Below, in pieces: positions 8,411 to 16,849 of a stretch of 64,000 nt of DNA. Each line of letters begins with the position of its first letter. The stretch's first letter is position 1. The notes under the pieces are model-generated. The model was not told the DNA's origin and made no database searches. It was given only the letters and a program-made list of their open reading frames with translations. A program made the position numbers and the translations under genes. Source of the stretch: Leifsonia sp. Root112D2 (GTDB taxonomy: Bacteria; Actinomycetota; Actinomycetes; Actinomycetales; Microbacteriaceae); assembly GCF_001424905.1 (NCBI RefSeq), contig NZ_LMCU01000001.1, positions 372,001 to 436,000 on the forward strand, given 5' to 3'.

Positions 8411-8506
8411 GCGCATAACTCATGCAGGTTCTTCAGGCTACAGCCGAGATCCGCAGAATTCCGGGGCCGCTCCTCGGCCCCGCAGAATGCTGCATGAGTT
8501 ATGCGC
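8411..8506. repeat. Compact intergenic element with perfect 17-bp terminal inverted repeats
   Basis: GCGCATAACTCATGCAG (8411-8427) is repeated in perfect inversion as CTGCATGAGTTATGCGC (8490-8506). Between them is a second hairpin CGGGGCCG-ctcct-CGGCCCCG (8462-8482), flanked by direct repeats of CCGCAGAAT. The symmetrical ~96-bp layout resembles a small non-autonomous mobile element or a structured intergenic repeat. No ORF or target duplication was recognised. The 252-bp gap 8353-8604 holds only this element and the hairpin at 8535-8573. Confidence 0.6.
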
Positions 8507-8534
8507 GGGGCGCGCTGGCGCCGTGAACAGAACG

Positions 8535-8573
8535 ACGGATGCCCCGGCGCGCGTCACGCGCCGGGGCATCCGT
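8535..8573 (-). terminator. Hairpin terminator of the arabinose/CUT2 operon
   Basis: ACGGATGCCCCGGCGCG (8535-8551) pairs perfectly with CGCGCCGGGGCATCCGT (8557-8573) around a 5-nt loop, about 30 bp beyond the stop of the last gene of the minus-strand operon. It has no clear U-tract, as is common for high-GC actinobacterial terminators. Confidence 0.6.
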
Positions 8574-8604
8574 TCTGCAGATCGACACCATCCGCTGGTG
8601 CGGG

Positions 8605-9792
8605 CTACTTCGTCGAGCTCGAGGCCCTGCGCTTGTTGAATACGTCGAAGGCGACGGCGGCCAGGAGCACGAGGCCCTTGATGAGCTGCTGGTACTCCGT
8701 GCCCACTCCCATGATCGACATGCCGTTGTTCAGGATTCCGATGATCAGACCACCGATGATGGCGCCGGCGACCGTACCGATTCCGCCCGTGATGGCCGCG
8801 CCACCAACGAAGGCCGCGGCGATGGCGTCGAGCTCGAAGCCGTCACCGGCCTTCGGGTTGGCCAGGTTGAGCTGCGCGGTGAACACCAGACCGGCCAGTG
8901 CCGAGAGCACACCCATGTTGATGAACAGCAGGAAGGTGACGCGCTTGGTCTTGACACCCGAGAGCGCCGCCGCGTTGAGGTTGCCACCAATCGCGTAGAT
9001 GTGACGGCCCCAGACGGTGCGCGCCATCACGGCCGAGTACACCACGGCGAGCACGCCGAGCACGACGAGCACGATAGGCGTTCCGCGGTAGCCGGCGAGC
9101 AGGTAGGCAATGAGCAGAATCAGCACCGAGGTGAAGACGAGCTTCAGCAGGAACCAGAGGAAGGGCTCGTCCTCGACGTTGAACTTCTTGCGGGCAATAC
9201 GCTGCCGGATACCCTGGCCGATGAGCGCCACCGTCGCGACGACACCGATGATGACCGTGAGCGGCTCCAGCGGGCTGGTTCCACCGCCGAGGTCGGGCAG
9301 GAAGCCGGAACCGAGGGCACGGAAGGAGTCGGGGAACGGAGAGATCTGCTGGTTCTGCAGCGTAATCTGCGTGAGACCACGGAAGATGAGCATGCCGGCA
9401 AGGGTGACGATGAAGGCCGGTATCTCAAAATAGGCCACCCAGAAACCCTGGAACATGCCGACGAGCACGCCGACCAGGAGGCAGAGCGGGATGGTGATGA
9501 ACCAGGGGATGTTCCACTGCGTCATCATCACACCCGACATGGCGCCCACGAACGCCACGACGCTGCCGACGGAAAGGTCGATGTGGCCGGCGATGATGAT
9601 CATCACCATGCCCACCGCCAGAATCAGGATGTAGCTGTTCTGGATGACCAGGTTCGAGACGTTGATCGGCTTGAGGGTGATGCCGCCGGTCGCCACCTGG
9701 AAGAAGATGATGATCGCTATCAGCGCGATGAACAGGCCGATTTGCCGAAGCTGGCCGGCCAGGTAATTGAGTGAGGACTTGAACGCGCTCAT
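8605..9792 (-). CDS. CUT2 sugar ABC transporter permease (GguB/XylH/AraH-like)
   Basis: A 395-residue integral membrane protein of the BPD_transp_2 family, the membrane channel of a monosaccharide importer. It has about ten hydrophobic segments and the family signatures AGHIDLSVGSVVAFVGA (about residue 70) and GGNLNAAALSGV, with EYQQLIKGLVLLAAVAFDV near the C-terminus. Its ATG overlaps the stop of the ATPase gene (ATGA). It is the last gene of araB-araD-araA-binding protein-ATPase-permease, so L-arabinose is the likely substrate. CUT2 permeases of this type can also carry xylose or galactose. Confidence 0.93.
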   Translation of the reverse strand: MSAFKSSLNYLAGQLRQIGLFIALIAIIIFFQVATGGITLKPINVSNLVIQNSYILILAVGMVMIIIAGHIDLSVGSVVAFVGAMSGVMMTQWNIPWFITIPLCLLVGVLVGMFQGFWVAYFEIPAFIVTLAGMLIFRGLTQITLQNQQISPFPDSFRALGSGFLPDLGGGTSPLEPLTVIIGVVATVALIGQGIRQRIARKKFNVEDEPFLWFLLKLVFTSVLILLIAYLLAGYRGTPIVLVVLGVLAVVYSAVMARTVWGRHIYAIGGNLNAAALSGVKTKRVTFLLFINMGVLSALAGLVFTAQLNLANPKAGDGFELDAIAAAFVGGAAITGGIGTVAGAIIGGLIIGILNNGMSIMGVGTEYQQLIKGLVLLAAVAFDVFNKRRASSSTK

Positions 9793-11330
9793 CGGTGGTC
9801 CTGTTCCCTTTCTTTGGTCATAAATTTCATGAGGTGTTCGGCCGTGGCCTGCTCACGCGGGACATCCGCGGTGATGGTGCCCTCGGAGAGTGTGTAGATG
9901 CGGTCGCAGATGCCGAGCAGTTCGGGCAGTTCGGACGAAATGACAATGACGCCCTTGCCCTCATCGGCGAGCCTGTTGATGATGCCGTAGATCTCATATT
10001 TCGCGCCCACGTCGATGCCGCGGGTCGGCTCATCGAGAATGAGCACGTCGGGGCTGGCGTACATCCATTTGGAGAGCACGACCTTCTGCTGGTTGCCACC
10101 CGAGAGCTTGCCCGCGAGCGCCGCGACGCTCGGTGCCTTGATGTTCATGCTCTTGCGATAGCTCTCAGCGACCTGATGTTCTGCGTTGCCGTCGACCCAG
10201 CCACGGCGCGTGAGCTTGCCGAGCGAGGCAATGGAGATGTTGCGCTGGATGTCTTCGATCAGGTTGAGACCGTAACGCTTGCGATCCTCGGTGGCATACG
10301 CCAAGCCGTTGGCGATCGCCGCAGCCACCGTGTCTGTCTTGATCTCGACACCGTTCTTGTACACCTTGCCGGTGATGTTGTGCCCGTAGCTGTGCCCGAA
10401 GACGCTCATCGCGAGTTCGGTGCGGCCGGCGCCCATGAGGCCGGCGATGCCGACGATCTCGCCGGAGCGCACCATGATGTTGGCGTCCTTGACGACCTGG
10501 CGCGAACGGTCGAGGGGGTGGTACACCGACCAGTTCTCGATGCGCAGCAGTTCGTCGCCGATCTGCGGAGTGTGATCCGGGTAGCGGTTCTCGAGGTCGC
10601 GACCGACCATGCCCTTGATGATGCGGTCTTCGGAGATCTCGTCGGCGACCATGTCGAGCGTCTCGATCGGCTTGCCGTCACGAATGATCGTCACCTCGTC
10701 GGCTATCGCCTTGATCTCGTTCAGCTTGTGACTGATGATGATCGAGGTGATGCCCTGCTCCTGAAGGTGCTTGAGGAGGTCGAGCAGGTGCGCCGAGTCC
10801 TCATCGTTCAGCGCAGCTGTCGGCTCATCGAGAATCAGCAGCTTCACCTCTTTCGAGAGTGCCTTCGCAATCTCGACGAGCTGCTGCTTGCCGACGCCGA
10901 TGTCCATGATCTTCGTGATGGGATTGTCGTGCAGCCCCACGCGGGCCAGCAGCTTCGCGGCCTCGAGGTTGGTGGTGTTCCAGTCGATCCAGCCCCTGCG
11001 CTGCTGCTCGTTGCCGAGGAAGATGTTCTCGGCGATCGAGAGGTACGGGCTCAGGGCGAGCTCCTGGTGAATGATGACGATTCCCGCTGCCTCGGAGTCG
11101 TTGATGTTCCTGAACGTGACGGGCTCGCCCTCAAAGAGGATCTCGCCCTCGTAGGTTCCGGCGGGGTACACGCCGGAGAGCACCTTCATGAGTGTCGACT
11201 TGCCAGCGCCGTTCTCGCCACAGATGGCGTGCACGTGCCCGCGCTTGACCTCGATGGAGACGTCCTGCAGGGCTTTGACCCCGGGGAACGTCTTCGTGAT
11301 GTTGCGCATCTCGAGAATGGTTGATGTCAC
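9789..11330 (-). CDS. CUT2 sugar ABC transporter ATP-binding protein, two tandem ATPase domains (GguA/AraG-like)
   Basis: A 513-residue protein with two ABC domains that powers monosaccharide import. The first domain has the Walker A GENGAGKST, the Walker B LLILDEPTAAL and EMRNITKTFPGVKALQDV at its start. The second has the degenerate Walker A GLMGAGRTE, the signature LSGGNQQK and the Walker B VLILDEPTRGID. Degeneration of the second Walker A is normal for CUT2 ATPases. I chose the GTG at 11330, with GGAAG about 10 nt upstream and the family homology beginning right after it. A longer frame to 11402 would run through the intercistronic hairpin at 11367-11404. The stop overlaps the permease start. 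Confidence 0.93.
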   Translation of the reverse strand: MTSTILEMRNITKTFPGVKALQDVSIEVKRGHVHAICGENGAGKSTLMKVLSGVYPAGTYEGEILFEGEPVTFRNINDSEAAGIVIIHQELALSPYLSIAENIFLGNEQQRRGWIDWNTTNLEAAKLLARVGLHDNPITKIMDIGVGKQQLVEIAKALSKEVKLLILDEPTAALNDEDSAHLLDLLKHLQEQGITSIIISHKLNEIKAIADEVTIIRDGKPIETLDMVADEISEDRIIKGMVGRDLENRYPDHTPQIGDELLRIENWSVYHPLDRSRQVVKDANIMVRSGEIVGIAGLMGAGRTELAMSVFGHSYGHNITGKVYKNGVEIKTDTVAAAIANGLAYATEDRKRYGLNLIEDIQRNISIASLGKLTRRGWVDGNAEHQVAESYRKSMNIKAPSVAALAGKLSGGNQQKVVLSKWMYASPDVLILDEPTRGIDVGAKYEIYGIINRLADEGKGVIVISSELPELLGICDRIYTLSEGTITADVPREQATAEHLMKFMTKEREQDHR

Positions 11331-11366
11331 CGTGATACTTCTTCCGTCGCGATGTGATGCAGGGGT

Positions 11367-11404
11367 GGTTGTGGCGGTGAGAATCTCTCCCCACCGCCAC
11401 AACC
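11367..11404 (-). promoter_or_regulatory. Intercistronic hairpin between binding protein and ATPase genes
   Basis: GGTTGTGGCGGT (11367-11378) pairs perfectly with ACCGCCACAACC (11393-11404) over a 14-nt loop, directly after the binding-protein stop at 11421. Such hairpins commonly protect the upstream message or reduce read-through, so the binding protein is made in excess of the membrane components. Confidence 0.65.
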
Positions 11405-11420
11405 GTAAATGAAGCGAACT

Positions 11421-12554
11421 CTACTTAAGGTCTGCTTCTGTGTAGTAACCGGAGTCGATCAGAACGGACTTGTAGTTGTCCTTGGTGACGACCGTCGGCT
11501 GGAACAGGAAGGTCGGAACAACCTTGACCTTGTTGTCGTAGCTCTTCGTGTCGTTGACCTCGGGCGTCTTGCCATTCAGGATGTCGTCGGCCATCTTGAC
11601 GGCCTCGGTACCCAGCTTGCGGGTGTCCTTGTAGATCGTCGAGTACTGCTGTCCGGCGATGATCGACTTGACGGATGCCGCCTCCGCGTCCTGACCGGTG
11701 ATGACCGGCAGTGCGGTGGTGGCGTATCCGGCGCCGGTCAGCGCTGAGATGATGCCGATCGACAGGCCGTCATACGGCGAGAGGATGCCCTGAACCTTGG
11801 TGCCATCGGAGTACGTGCTGGCGATCAGGTTCTGCATGCGCTTCTGCGCGGTTGCCGGGTCCCAGCGCAGCGTTGCGATCTGCGTGAAACCGGTCTGGCC
11901 GCTCTTGACGACGAGCGTGCCGTCGTCAATGTACTTCTTGAGCGTAGCCATCGCGCCGTTGTAGAAGAACGTGGCGTTGTTGTCGTCGGGGCTGCCGGCG
12001 AAGAGCTCGACGTTGAACGGGCCCTTCTTGCCGGTTTCCTTGCCGTCCTTGTCGACGATGCCGAGACCGGTGAGCAGGCTGGTGGCCTGGTCGACGCCGA
12101 CCTTGTAGTTGTCGAAGGTCGTGTAGTAGTCCACGTTCTTCGAGCCGTTGATGAGCCGGTCGTACGCGATCACCTTGATGCCGGCCTTGGCCGCGTCGTC
12201 GAGCTGGTCGCTCAGCGCCGTGCCGTCGATCGACGCGATGATCAGCACCTTGGCGCCCTTGGTGATCATGTTGCTGACCTGCTGCACCTGCTGGGGGATC
12301 TTGTCGTCGCCGTACTCGAGGTCGACCTTGTAGCCGAGCTTCTCGAGGTCAGCCTTGACGGCGTCGCCGTCCTTGATCCAGCGCTCGGATGTCTTGGTCG
12401 GCATCGCGACGCCGACGAGGGCGCCCTTGTTGGATCCGGCCTTGGCCGCGCCACTGTCATTGCCTGTGCCACCGCGACCGCCGCCCGAGCAGGCAGCGAG
12501 CGAAAAGGCGAGTCCGACGGCAGCAATGCCGATGAGGACCTTGCGTGTCTTCAC
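11421..12554 (-). CDS. CUT2 sugar-binding lipoprotein (ChvE-like)
   Basis: A 377-residue periplasmic-binding-protein type I lipoprotein. The signal peptide MKTRKVLIGIAAVG ends in the lipobox SLAAC (Cys22), followed by a Gly/Ser-rich linker. The mature part shows GVAMPTKTSERWIKDG, KVLIIASIDGTALSDQLDDA and KVIAYDRLI, as in ChvE-type multiple-sugar-binding proteins that bind arabinose, galactose or xylose. A 127-bp gap separates it from araA upstream, and the hairpin at 11367-11404 separates it from the ATPase. Its place in the ara operon points to L-arabinose. Confidence 0.92.
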   Translation of the reverse strand: MKTRKVLIGIAAVGLAFSLAACSGGGRGGTGNDSGAAKAGSNKGALVGVAMPTKTSERWIKDGDAVKADLEKLGYKVDLEYGDDKIPQQVQQVSNMITKGAKVLIIASIDGTALSDQLDDAAKAGIKVIAYDRLINGSKNVDYYTTFDNYKVGVDQATSLLTGLGIVDKDGKETGKKGPFNVELFAGSPDDNNATFFYNGAMATLKKYIDDGTLVVKSGQTGFTQIATLRWDPATAQKRMQNLIASTYSDGTKVQGILSPYDGLSIGIISALTGAGYATTALPVITGQDAEAASVKSIIAGQQYSTIYKDTRKLGTEAVKMADDILNGKTPEVNDTKSYDNKVKVVPTFLFQPTVVTKDNYKSVLIDSGYYTEADLK

Positions 12555-12681
12555 TGTGTTTCCTTCCGTGTTTGGACGTGATTGTTCAGCATGGTGCTAG
12601 TAAAAGATCCGTCCGCGTCCATGTCGAGCGGATCCCGTGATCGTGAACAGGCGGCGCCTGCGCACGGGGTTCGTGTGAGTT

Positions 12682-14199
12682 TTAGAAGCCCTGAGCCAGG
12701 CGGTAATAGGCCTGGTTCCAGCGCACCTCCTTCGCAAAGTCGCGAAGCGTGGTGTCGCCGTCGATCATCAGCAACTCGGTGCGTGCGATCTCGGCGAAAT
12801 CTTCGAAGACCTCGGCGCCGACCTGGGTCGACATGACGGTGTGGTGTGCGGCGCCGGCCGTGAGCCAGGCTGCGGCGGAGGTCTGAAAATCGGGCGCGGG
12901 CTTCCACACCGCGCGTCCGACGGGAAGCTTCGGCAGCGGAGCGCTCGGCTCAACGACCTCGACGACATTGGCCACGAGGCGGAAACGCTCGCGCATGTCG
13001 CTGAGGGCTACCACGATGCCGGCGCCGGCATCCGCCGTGAAGACCAGACGAACGGGGTCTTCGCGCCCGCCGATGCCCAGCGGGTGGATCTCGAGGGTGG
13101 GCTTGGATGTGGTGAGGCTCGGGCAGACCTCGAGCATGTGCGCGCCGAGAATGCGCTCGTCGCCGGGGGTCATGTCGTAGGTGTAGTCCTCCATGAGGGA
13201 GGCGCCACCGGGCAGTCCCGCACCCATGACCTTGGCCGCGCGCACCAGAACGGCGGTCTTCCAGTCGCCCTCGGCGCCGAAGCCGTAGCCGTCGGCCATG
13301 AGCCGCTGCACGGCGAGGCCGGGCAGCTGGCGCAGGCCGCCGAGGTCTTCGAAGCTCGTGGTGAACGCGCCGAAGCCGCCCTCCTCGAGGAAGGAGCGCA
13401 GGCCGAGCTCGATGCGGGCACCGTAGCGCAGCGAGTCATGGCGGTCGCCGCCGGCGCGCAGTTCGGCTGCCACCTCGTACAGGTCCTCGTACTCGGAAAC
13501 GAGAGCGGAGACATCCGCGTCGCTGGCCGCGTCGACGGCCTCGACCAGCTCGTTGACGCCCCAGGTATTCACCTGCACGCCGAAGCGCAGCTCGGCCTCG
13601 GTCTTGTCACCCTCGGTGACGGCAACGTAGCGCATGTTGTCGCCGAAGCGGGCGAGCTTGAGCTCGTGCGTGGCGGCCCAGCCGGCGGCGGCGCGGCTCC
13701 AGGCGCCGATCTTCGCGGTCACGGTGGGGTCGGATGCGTGACCCACGACGGTCTTGCGGGAGACGCCCAGCCGACTCTGGATGTAGCCGAACTCGCGGTC
13801 ACCGTGCGCGGCCTGATTGAGGTTCATGAAGTCGAAGTCGATGTCGGCCCACGGCAGTTGAACGTTGGCCTGCGTGTGCAGGTGCAGCAGCGGCGTACGC
13901 AGGGCGTCCAGGCCGGCGATCCACATCTTTGCGGGGCTGAAGGTGTGCATCCAGGCAATGACGCCAATCACGTTCTCGGCGCTGTTCGCCTCGAGCGCGG
14001 CGCGACGGATCGACTCGGAGTCCTTGAGCACCGGCTTCCACACGATCTTCACGGGGATGTCGGATGCCTTCTCCAGCGTGCGCACGATCTGCTGGGACTG
14101 CTCGGCCACCTGGCGCAGCGTCTCCTCGCCGTAGAGCCCCTGGCTGCCGGTGAGGAACCACAGCTCGTACTGCTCGAGAGAGGTCGTGAGGGCGATCAT
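12682..14199 (-). CDS. araA: L-arabinose isomerase
   Basis: A 505-residue isomerase converting L-arabinose to L-ribulose. The N-terminal LWFLTGSQGLYGEETLRQV is the family signature; later come GVIAWMHTFSPAKMWI, LLHLHTQAN and FDFMNLNQAAHGDREFGYI, with MLEVCPS and HPLGIGGREDPVRLVF towards the C-terminus, and the length is the family norm. Its ATG overlaps the araD stop (ATGA). The order araB-araD-araA and the tight overlaps indicate one transcript starting at the promoter near 16800. Confidence 0.97.
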   Translation of the reverse strand: MIALTTSLEQYELWFLTGSQGLYGEETLRQVAEQSQQIVRTLEKASDIPVKIVWKPVLKDSESIRRAALEANSAENVIGVIAWMHTFSPAKMWIAGLDALRTPLLHLHTQANVQLPWADIDFDFMNLNQAAHGDREFGYIQSRLGVSRKTVVGHASDPTVTAKIGAWSRAAAGWAATHELKLARFGDNMRYVAVTEGDKTEAELRFGVQVNTWGVNELVEAVDAASDADVSALVSEYEDLYEVAAELRAGGDRHDSLRYGARIELGLRSFLEEGGFGAFTTSFEDLGGLRQLPGLAVQRLMADGYGFGAEGDWKTAVLVRAAKVMGAGLPGGASLMEDYTYDMTPGDERILGAHMLEVCPSLTTSKPTLEIHPLGIGGREDPVRLVFTADAGAGIVVALSDMRERFRLVANVVEVVEPSAPLPKLPVGRAVWKPAPDFQTSAAAWLTAGAAHHTVMSTQVGAEVFEDFAEIARTELLMIDGDTTLRDFAKEVRWNQAYYRLAQGF

Positions 14200-14915
14200 G
14201 CGTTGTCTCCTAGTGAGCCGATCGGCGCCTGGCCGTAGACGTTCTGGTAGCGGTTGAAGAGCGAGTCGATGGCATCCTGCGGGATGGGCACGAGAGGCCC
14301 ACCCTGGCGTGCGATGTGCACGGTGCGGGCGACATCCTCCACCATGACGGCGGCCTTGACGGCGTCGCGGGCATCCTTGCCGATGGTGAACGGGCCGTGA
14401 TTCTGCATCAGCACGGCGCGGCTGCGGTGGCCGGTGAGGGTCGCAACGATGCCGCGGCCTATCGAATCGTCACCGATGATGGCGAATGGGCCGACGGGGA
14501 TCTCTCCGCCGAACTCGTCGGCCATCGCCGTGATCACACACGGGATCGCCTCGGCACGCGCTGCCCACGCGGTGGCGTAGGTGGAGTGCGTGTGCACGAC
14601 GCCGCCGACATCTGGCATGGAGCGGTACACGTAGGCGTGGGCGGCGGTGTCGCTCGACGGTGAACGTTCACATCCGGGTGTGCCGGGAACGACCTGGCCG
14701 TCAAGGGTGCAGAGAATCATGTTCTCGGGCGCGAGATCGTCGTAGTCGACGCCGCTCGGCTTGATCACGAAGAGATCGGCGCCGGGCACGCGGCCCGAGA
14801 CGTTGCCGCCGGTCCACACGACCAGACCGTTGCGCATGAGCTCGGCGTGCAGCCGCGAGACATCCGCGCGAACACGGGCGATGCCGACCTCGATCTCGGG
14901 TTCGAAAGTGCTCAT
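14196..14915 (-). CDS. araD: L-ribulose-5-phosphate 4-epimerase
   Basis: A 239-residue class II aldolase/epimerase converting L-ribulose 5-phosphate to D-xylulose 5-phosphate. Visible motifs are VVWTGGNVSGRVPG, FVIKPSGVDYDDLAPENM, the zinc-binding HTHSTYATAWA and MQNHGPFTIG. It overlaps araB upstream (stop and start share ATGA at 14912-14915) and araA downstream. The gene contains a perfect GTGAACGTTCAC palindrome at 14660-14671 matching the core of the AraR-type operators. Confidence 0.96.
   Translation of the reverse strand: MSTFEPEIEVGIARVRADVSRLHAELMRNGLVVWTGGNVSGRVPGADLFVIKPSGVDYDDLAPENMILCTLDGQVVPGTPGCERSPSSDTAAHAYVYRSMPDVGGVVHTHSTYATAWAARAEAIPCVITAMADEFGGEIPVGPFAIIGDDSIGRGIVATLTGHRSRAVLMQNHGPFTIGKDARDAVKAAVMVEDVARTVHIARQGGPLVPIPQDAIDSLFNRYQNVYGQAPIGSLGDNA
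14660..14671. promoter_or_regulatory. AraR-type operator core inside araD
   Basis: GTGAACGTTCAC is a perfect 12-bp palindrome. Over 18 positions (14657-14674) it agrees with the operator at the araB promoter (16751-16768) at 14 sites. It lies within the araD reading frame, about 2.1 kb downstream of the promoter. Confidence 0.45.
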
Positions 14916-16675
14916 GCCTGCGCCCCGCTCTCGGCGGACTCGGCCTTTTCCGCAGCGAAGGCGTCACGCCGGATGGCGCGCAGACGGTGCATCACGTCGT
15001 TTGTGCCGCGACCGAAGTAGTCGTGCAGGGCGGAGTACTCGGCGTAGAGGCGGTCGTAGGCGAGGGCCGACTGCTCGTTGGGCGTGTAGACGTTCTTGTT
15101 CACGCTGCCCATCGCCTGGCCGGCGGCGCGCACATCCGCGTATGCTCCCGCGGCGACGGCAGCATGAATGGCCGAGCCGAGTGCCGGACCCTGCTCACTG
15201 GCGATCGTCGAGATCGGCAGGCGCAGCACGTCGGAGTAGGTCTGCATGAGCTGCGGGTTCTTCAGCAGCCCACCCGCCACGATGAACTCGGTTACCGGCA
15301 CGCCGCTGGCGTTGAAGGTCTCCACAATGGTGCGGGTGCCGAAGGCCGTGGCCTCGAGCAGCGCGCGGTAGATCTCCTCGGGCCGCGTGGTGAGGGTCGT
15401 GCCGAGCACAACGCCGGAGAGTTCGTGATCGACGAGCACCGAACGGTTGCCGCTCTGCCAGTCGAGTGCGATGAGCCCGTGCGCGCCGACGGGCTCGCGG
15501 TAGGCGAGATCGGTGAGGTACTGGTGGATGCTCGTGCCGGCCGCATCCGCCGCCTCGACGTAGCGGGCGGGCACCTGGTTCTTGACGTACCAGGCGAAGA
15601 TGTCGCCGACCCCGGACTGGCCGGCCTCGTAACCGTAGAGCCCCGAAACGATGCCGCCATCGACGACGCCGCACATGCCGGGAACCTCGGTGAGGGTGTC
15701 GGAGTTCATGACATGGCAGGTGGAGGTGCCCATGATGGCCACCATCTGGCCCGGCAGCACGGCCTGTGCGGCCGGCGCCGTCACGTGCGCGTCGACGTTG
15801 CCGACGGCCACGGCGATGCCCTCGGGCAGTCCGGTCCACGCAGCGGCCTCGGCGGTCAGCGTGCCGGCGGATGCCCCGAGCTGGCCGATCTCGTGCGCCA
15901 CCTTGGTCTCGGCGAAATCCGCGAAAGCGGGGTTGAGCGCGGCCAGGAAGTCGGCGCTCGGGTACTCGCCATCCTGCAGGATGCCCTTGTAGCCGGCGGT
16001 GCAGGCGTTGCGCACGTAGCGCCCGGTGAGCTGCCAGACGATCCAGTCTGCGGCCTCCACCCAGTGCTCCATGCGGTTGTAGAGCTCGGGGTCCTCCTCG
16101 AGCAGTTGCAGGCCCTTGGCGAACTCCCACTCGCTCGAGATGAGCCCGCCGTAGCGTGGCAGCCAGCTTTCGCCGCGCTCGGCCGCGAGAGTGTTGATGC
16201 GGTCGGCCTGGGGCTGTGCCGCGTGATGTTTCCACAGCTTCACGTAGGCGTGCGGGCGGTCGGCATATTCGGGCAGCTCGTTGAGCGGGGTGCCGTCTGC
16301 GAGCGTGGGAACCATGGTGCAGGCGGTGAAGTCGGTGCCGATGCCGATGACATCCGCCGGGTCGATGCCGGCGTCGGCGATGGCCGCGGGAACGGCGGAT
16401 TTCAGCACGGCGACGTAGTCGGCGGGCACCTGCAGCGCCCAGTCGGGCGCGAGCGCGGCGCCGGTGGCTGCCAGGGTGGAGTCCATGACGGCGTGCGGAT
16501 AGTCGAGCACGGCCGAGCCGAGCTCGCGGCCGTCAGAGACGCGTACAACAACGGCGCGACCGGAAAGCGTTCCGTAATCGACGCCGATGACGTAGCGTGC
16601 CTCGCCCGCAGCGTTCGCCGCTGTCTGGGGCTGGGCGTGCTGCCCGTGCTGCGCATCCGGCACTGCTGGACCCAC
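14912..16675 (-). CDS. araB: Ribulokinase (FGGY family)
   Basis: A kinase phosphorylating L-ribulose, 587 residues from the start chosen here. The FGGY motifs are YVIGVDYGTLSGRAVVV near the N-terminus, GIGTDFTACTMVP, MGTSTCHVM and GVVDGGIVSGLYGYEAGQSGVGD, with EFIVAGGLLKNPQLMQ near the C-terminus. The frame is open up to a GTG at 16765, but that start lies inside the operator at 16751-16768. I prefer the GTG at 16675, preceded at 5 nt by AAGGGAG. The extension skipped would encode GFETS from a GTCTCGAAACC repeat fragment at 16704-16714. It is first in the araB-araD-araA-transporter operon. Confidence 0.94.
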   Translation of the reverse strand: MGPAVPDAQHGQHAQPQTAANAAGEARYVIGVDYGTLSGRAVVVRVSDGRELGSAVLDYPHAVMDSTLAATGAALAPDWALQVPADYVAVLKSAVPAAIADAGIDPADVIGIGTDFTACTMVPTLADGTPLNELPEYADRPHAYVKLWKHHAAQPQADRINTLAAERGESWLPRYGGLISSEWEFAKGLQLLEEDPELYNRMEHWVEAADWIVWQLTGRYVRNACTAGYKGILQDGEYPSADFLAALNPAFADFAETKVAHEIGQLGASAGTLTAEAAAWTGLPEGIAVAVGNVDAHVTAPAAQAVLPGQMVAIMGTSTCHVMNSDTLTEVPGMCGVVDGGIVSGLYGYEAGQSGVGDIFAWYVKNQVPARYVEAADAAGTSIHQYLTDLAYREPVGAHGLIALDWQSGNRSVLVDHELSGVVLGTTLTTRPEEIYRALLEATAFGTRTIVETFNASGVPVTEFIVAGGLLKNPQLMQTYSDVLRLPISTIASEQGPALGSAIHAAVAAGAYADVRAAGQAMGSVNKNVYTPNEQSALAYDRLYAEYSALHDYFGRGTNDVMHRLRAIRRDAFAAEKAESAESGAQA

Positions 16676-16750
16676 GCCGACTCCCTTGTCCAAAAACTGG
16701 CTTGTCTCGAAACCCTGACCCGATGAAGGCATCCGCTCGATGCCCACTTC

Positions 16751-16808
16751 AATGTGAACGGTCACATTTGCGACCTCATGTTACCCGCATGACGGCTCAT
16801 CCTGTCAA
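16751..16808 (-). promoter_or_regulatory. araB promoter with AraR-type operator
   Basis: On the minus strand TTGACA (-35, 16808-16803) is followed by 19 bp and TAACAT (-10, 16783-16778). Ten bases downstream of the -10 is the near-perfect palindrome AATGTGAACGGTCACATT (16751-16768), placed over the expected transcription start, a classic repression position. The regulator encoded immediately upstream is the likely ligand-responsive repressor. Confidence 0.75.
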
Positions 16809-16849
16809 GTCGCGAATATCTCGGTTCGGTAACGCAGGCCGTTCGGGGC

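Noticed and set aside
9795..11324. Long plus-strand frames antisense to the CUT2 ATPase (and similar mirror frames elsewhere)
   Set aside because: These are expected shadows of GC-rich coding sequence: repetitive Asp/Leu/Val/Arg composition, no motif and no ribosome-binding site.
12555..12681. Possible AraR-type site between araA and the sugar-binding protein gene (GTGATCGTGAAC)
   Set aside because: The half-sites are in direct rather than inverted orientation and the centre differs, so it does not fit the operator pattern.
16676..16765. Longer araB reading frame starting at GTG 16765
   Set aside because: It would begin inside the operator palindrome, within a few bases of the predicted transcription start; a GTG at 16675 has a good Shine-Dalgarno at the right distance.
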